Of a DNA stretch of 8,828 nt, positions 6,579 to 8,828 are shown piece by piece. Position numbers and translations under genes: made by a program. Numbering within the stretch: position 1 is the stretch's first letter; every line of letters begins with the position of its first letter. This DNA comes from an uncultured Pseudomonadota bacterium (lineage in GTDB: Bacteria > Pseudomonadota > Gammaproteobacteria > Burkholderiales > Usitatibacteraceae), in the NCBI GenBank assembly GCA_937898635.1, contig CALEJW010000055.1, positions 1-8,828 of the forward strand, written 5' to 3'. The notes under the pieces are model-generated. The model did not search any database. It had not been told where the DNA came from and saw nothing but the letters and a program-made list of their open reading frames with translations.

Positions 6579-7081
6579 CGCGACACCGCCCGCACGGTGC
6601 CCGCGGCGTCGCCCTCGACGGCGGCGGCGAGGCCGCGCACGGTGAGCGCCACGCGGAAGGGCACGCCGAGCCCGTCGGGGAGGAAGACGAGGACCTCGCG
6701 CGGGTCCGCGGGACGCCCGTCGATCGCGAGGGACTCGATCCGCAGCGCGTCGGGCAGGCGCCGCTCGCGCCCGGCGACCGGCGCCCAGGTCCGGTCGGAG
6801 GCGAGGCGCAGCACGCGAAGGCGCCCCTCGGCGAGCGACACGGCGGTGGGGCGCCCGCCGAACCACGCGTCGTCGCGGGCGGCTTCGAGGTCCAGGGCGA
6901 GGAGGGCGGTCTCGCGCCGCGCCACTTCCACGTCGCTCGGGAAGAGGTTCACCGCCGCCACCGCGAGGACGATGCCGGCGATCGCGACCACCACGAGGAT
7001 CTCGACGAGGGTGAAGCCCCCGGCGTGCTCGGCGGGCGCGTGGCGCGAGCGCCTAGTCCCAGTTGCCGATGTCCGCGCCAC
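6575..7081 (-). CDS. gspH: type II secretion system minor pseudopilin H
   Basis: Minor pseudopilin thought to join the tip complex to the GspG shaft. The 168-residue product has a prepilin signal at AGG (20-22) followed by FTLVEILVVVAIAGIVLAVAA: Gly22 at -1 and Glu27 at +5. The remainder fits GspH: RRETALLALDLEAARDDAW (55-73), where the family has an L-x-x-x-L-x-x-A-R-x-x-A helix, then strands around VSLAEGRLRVL (81-91) and LVFLPDGLGVPFRV (131-144). The only start codon in frame before the prepilin signal is the GTG used here, 22 codons ahead of the mature protein and 29 nt inside gspG. That gives an unusually long, Arg/His-rich leader, and the start is less certain than the gene. It ends in an ATGA overlap with gspI. 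Confidence 0.9.
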   Translation of the reverse strand: MARTSATGTRRSRHAPAEHAGGFTLVEILVVVAIAGIVLAVAAVNLFPSDVEVARRETALLALDLEAARDDAWFGGRPTAVSLAEGRLRVLRLASDRTWAPVAGRERRLPDALRIESLAIDGRPADPREVLVFLPDGLGVPFRVALTVRGLAAAVEGDAAGTVRAVSR

Positions 7082-7472
7082 TGCCTTCGCCCCCGCGCGC
7101 CCGGTCGGCCCCGAGGCTGAAGACGTCGATCTCGCCTCGCAGGCCCGGTTGCAGGTACTGGTAGTCGCTGCCCCAGGGGTCCTTGGGAAGCCGCTCGAGG
7201 TAGCCGCCCTGCTTCCAGTTGCCCGGCACGGGCTGCGAGGCGGGCTTCTGCACCAGCGCGGCGAGGCCCTGGTCGGTGGCCGGGTAGAAGCCGTTGTCGA
7301 GGCGGTAGAGCTTGAGCGACTGCACGATCGCCGCGATGTCGGCCTTGGCCGCCACGCGTTTCGCCTCGTCGGGGCGGTCCATGATGCGCGGCACGACGAT
7401 CGCCGCGAGGATGCCGAGGATCGCGACGACCACGAGGACCTCGATGAGGGTGAAGGCGGACTGGCGTTTCAT
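7053..7472 (-). CDS. gspG: type II secretion system major pseudopilin G
   Basis: GspG is the main subunit of the periplasmic pseudopilus that pushes substrates through the secretin. The 139-residue product begins MKRQSA, then FTLIEVLVVVAILGILAAIV with Glu at mature +5; the residue before the cut is Ala6 instead of Gly. The body is nearly textbook: VPRIMDRPDEAKRVAAKADI (27-46), LKLYRLDNGFYPATDQGLAA (53-72), GGYLERLPKDPWGSDYQY (89-106) and the C-terminal SLGADRARGGEGSGADIGNW (119-138), whose Asp123 and Asp134 correspond to the calcium-binding loop seen in GspG structures. The ATG lies 26 nt after the gspF stop, with GGAG 12 bases upstream, a rather long spacing. Its 3' end overlaps the predicted gspH start by 29 nt. 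Confidence 0.97.
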   Translation of the reverse strand: MKRQSAFTLIEVLVVVAILGILAAIVVPRIMDRPDEAKRVAAKADIAAIVQSLKLYRLDNGFYPATDQGLAALVQKPASQPVPGNWKQGGYLERLPKDPWGSDYQYLQPGLRGEIDVFSLGADRARGGEGSGADIGNWD

Positions 7473-7498
7473 GGTTGCGCGTTGCTCCGGCGAAGGGC

Positions 7499-8713
7499 CT
7501 AGCGGCCCACGAGCTGGTTCAGGTTGAAGATGGGCAGGAGGATCGCGAGGACGATCGCGAGCACGAGCGCGCCCATCACCACGATGAGGGCGGGCTCGAA
7601 AACCGCCACCGCCGCGGCGAGCCGCGTCGAGAGGTTCGCCTGCTGCGAGCGCGCGGCGCGTTCGAGCGCCTCGTCGAGCTTGCCCGTGGCCTCGCCGCCC
7701 GCGATGAGGTGGACCATCACCGGCGGAAAGGCGCCCGAGCCGGCGAGCGCCCGGGAGAGCGGCATGCCCTCGCGCACGCCGCGGGCGGCGGCCTCGAGCG
7801 CCTCTCGCATCGGCAGGAGCGTCATCACGCCGCCGCCAGCCTCGAGCGCGGCGAGGATCGGCACGCGGCTGCCGACGAGGATCGCGAGCGTGGCGGCGAG
7901 GCGGGCGCTGTCGAGGTGGCGAAGCACCTTGCCAGCAAGCGGCGCGCGGAAGAGGAAGCCGTGGATGCGCCGCCGCGGGCCGGGGCGCGCGAGCGCCAGG
8001 CGCAGCCCCACGACCGCCGCGACGGCGAGCGCGATCCACGCGGGCCAGGTCGCGGCGAGAAATGCGGAGAGCGCGATGAGCGCCCGGGTGAGGAAGGGCA
8101 GCGCCTCCTTCGCGTGGCTGTACACCTGCACCACCTGCGGCACGACGTAGACGAGGAGCGCGCCCATCACCAGGAGGGACACGCCGGTCACGATGGCCGG
8201 GTACACGAGGGCGAGCGCGAGGCGGCTGCGCAGCGCCTGGCGCTCCTCGAGGTAGTCCGCGAGGCGCGCGAGCACGCGCGTGAGCTGCCCGGAGGTCTCG
8301 CCCGCGGCGACGAGCGTGCGGTAGAGCTCGGGGAAGACGCCGGGGAAGGCGCCGAGGGCGCGCGCGATGGTCGAGCCCGCCATCACCTCGCCGCGCAGCG
8401 CCGCGAGCACCTGGCGCTCGCGCTCGTTCTCGGCCTGCTCGATCAGCGCGTTGAAGGACTGCTCCACGGTGAGCCCGGCCTCGATGAGGGAGGCGAGGCT
8501 GCGGGTGAGGCGCGCGAGCTCCGCGGAGGAAAGCGAGATGCGGCGGAAGCGCGAGCCCCCGGCCGGGTCGTTGGCGGCGATGACCTCGACGCGCCACGGC
8601 GTGAGGCCGCGCTCGCGCAGGAGCGAGCGCGCCTGGCGCGCGCTGTCGGCCTCGAGCACGCCCTTGTGCAGGCGGCCCTCGAGGTTGTAGGCGTGGTAGC
8701 GGAAGCCTGGCAT
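7499..8713 (-). CDS. gspF: type II secretion system inner-membrane platform protein F
   Basis: Polytopic inner-membrane core of the T2SS assembly platform, related to PilC; it interacts with the ATPase GspE and GspL and is thought to help lift pseudopilin subunits from the membrane. The 404-residue product matches the family length (about 405). A cytoplasmic N-terminal region (FRYHAYNLEGRLHKGVLEA, 4-22) is followed by two tandem GspF domains (about 69-192 and 272-395) with matching motifs VAAGETSGQL (135-144) and IAGGEATGKL (337-346). Transmembrane segments are apparent near 168-192, 212-238 and 372-394. It ends LPIFNLNQLVGR, close to the common LPIFQLNQL-type ending. The ATG start follows the 51-bp repeat array; a GAGG 13 bases upstream is a weak ribosome-binding candidate. 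gspE is the expected upstream neighbour beyond the window edge. Confidence 0.97.
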   Translation of the reverse strand: MPGFRYHAYNLEGRLHKGVLEADSARQARSLLRERGLTPWRVEVIAANDPAGGSRFRRISLSSAELARLTRSLASLIEAGLTVEQSFNALIEQAENERERQVLAALRGEVMAGSTIARALGAFPGVFPELYRTLVAAGETSGQLTRVLARLADYLEERQALRSRLALALVYPAIVTGVSLLVMGALLVYVVPQVVQVYSHAKEALPFLTRALIALSAFLAATWPAWIALAVAAVVGLRLALARPGPRRRIHGFLFRAPLAGKVLRHLDSARLAATLAILVGSRVPILAALEAGGGVMTLLPMREALEAAARGVREGMPLSRALAGSGAFPPVMVHLIAGGEATGKLDEALERAARSQQANLSTRLAAAVAVFEPALIVVMGALVLAIVLAILLPIFNLNQLVGR

Positions 8714-8738
8714 GAACGTTCTTTTCCCTCACCCCCGG

Positions 8739-8765
8739 CCCCTCTCCCGCGAAGCGGGCGAGGGG
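8739..8765. repeat. hairpin in repeat copy 1
   Basis: Inverted repeat: CCCCTC pairs with GAGGGG and CCCGC with GCGGG, separated by one T/C mismatch, around a three-base GAA loop (11 pairs in total). In the gspF-strand RNA the loop is UUC and the mismatch G/A. It ends 25 nt upstream of the gspF start codon. Neither strand has a T-run directly after the stem, so it is not a standard intrinsic terminator. Confidence 0.85.
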
Positions 8766-8789
8766 AGCCCTTGTTTCCCTCACCCCCGG

Positions 8790-8816
8790 CCCCTCTCCCG
8801 CGAAGCGGGCGAGGGG
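8790..8816. repeat. hairpin in repeat copy 2
   Basis: Same inverted repeat as in copy 1, displaced by exactly 51 bases and identical in stem, mismatch and loop. Confidence 0.85.
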
Positions 8817-8828
8817 AGCCCTTGTTTC

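Larger units (their letters stand above)
8723..8828. repeat. 51-bp tandem repeat, two full copies plus the start of a third
   Basis: Copy one spans 8723-8773 and copy two 8774-8824; they are identical base for base. The final four bases (TTTC) match the start of a third copy, so the array continues past the window edge. The base before copy one (T) differs from the corresponding base of the unit (G), which sets its left border. The unit is GC-rich and contains one hairpin. It resembles the short GC-rich palindromic intergenic repeats common in beta- and gammaproteobacterial genomes (REP-like), though I cannot assign it to a named family. It occupies nearly all the non-coding sequence ahead of gspF; no promoter hexamers are visible. 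Confidence 0.9.

Noticed and set aside
6190..7470. Repeated similar DNA segments at four places on the plus strand (variants of GGATCTCGACGAGGGTGAA)
   Set aside because: They are the paralogous prepilin signal regions of gspG, gspH, gspI and gspJ (FTLxExL), explained by shared protein ancestry rather than a mobile or regulatory repeat.
8739..8765. Rho-independent terminator
   Set aside because: The stem is strong, but neither strand has a run of T immediately after it: the minus strand continues CCGGGGGTGAGGG and the plus strand AGCCCTTGTTT. It also lies directly ahead of gspF.
7473..8783. In-frame extension of gspG far upstream
   Set aside because: It runs through gspF in another frame. 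A pseudopilin needs its signal near the N-terminus, and MKRQSA-FTLIE provides that.
8723..8828. CRISPR array
   Set aside because: The 51-bp units abut directly with no unique spacers.

Overview
This window is a single-strand operon segment from a very GC-rich proteobacterium. Every gene I can support lies on the minus strand, so reading order runs from high to low coordinates. The protein sequences and the gene set (a type II secretion cluster followed by a YheT-like hydrolase and an AlgC-type phosphomannomutase) look betaproteobacterial. That placement is a judgement from family resemblance, not from a search.

Layout in transcription order. At the right edge (8714-8828) there is a short non-coding leader made largely of a 51-bp GC-rich tandem repeat, each unit carrying a strong hairpin. 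Then come nine consecutive type II secretion system (T2SS, general secretory pathway) genes: gspF (inner-membrane platform), gspG (major pseudopilin), gspH, gspI, gspJ and gspK (minor pseudopilins), gspL and gspM (platform/ATPase-coupling proteins) and gspN. They are followed without a real gap by a YheT/EMB8-type alpha/beta hydrolase and then a phosphomannomutase/phosphoglucomutase, which runs off the left edge about ten residues short of the usual family length.

How they work together. GspG polymerises into the periplasmic pseudopilus and the GspH-I-J-K complex caps it. GspF, GspL and GspM form the inner-membrane assembly platform that links the cytoplasmic ATPase GspE to pseudopilus growth. 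GspN is an accessory membrane protein. The secretin GspD, ATPase GspE and clamp GspC are not in the window; gspD and gspE would be expected beyond the right edge. Most gene junctions are start/stop overlaps (ATGA, GTGA or TGATG), the mark of one translationally coupled message. The exceptions are a 26-nt gap between gspF and gspG, a 49-nt gap between gspK and gspL, a 29-nt overlap between gspG and gspH, and a 4-nt gap before the phosphomannomutase.

I do not see a previously undescribed system here. The core is an ordinary T2SS operon. The details worth a second look are an apparently shortened GspL C-terminus, alanine instead of glycine before the prepilin cleavage site in GspG and GspJ, the forced long overlap that starts gspH, the tandem hairpin repeat ahead of gspF, and the tight coupling of a cytosolic hydrolase and a sugar-phosphate mutase to the secretion genes. 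No RNA genes, insertion sequences, CRISPR arrays or convincing terminators were found.
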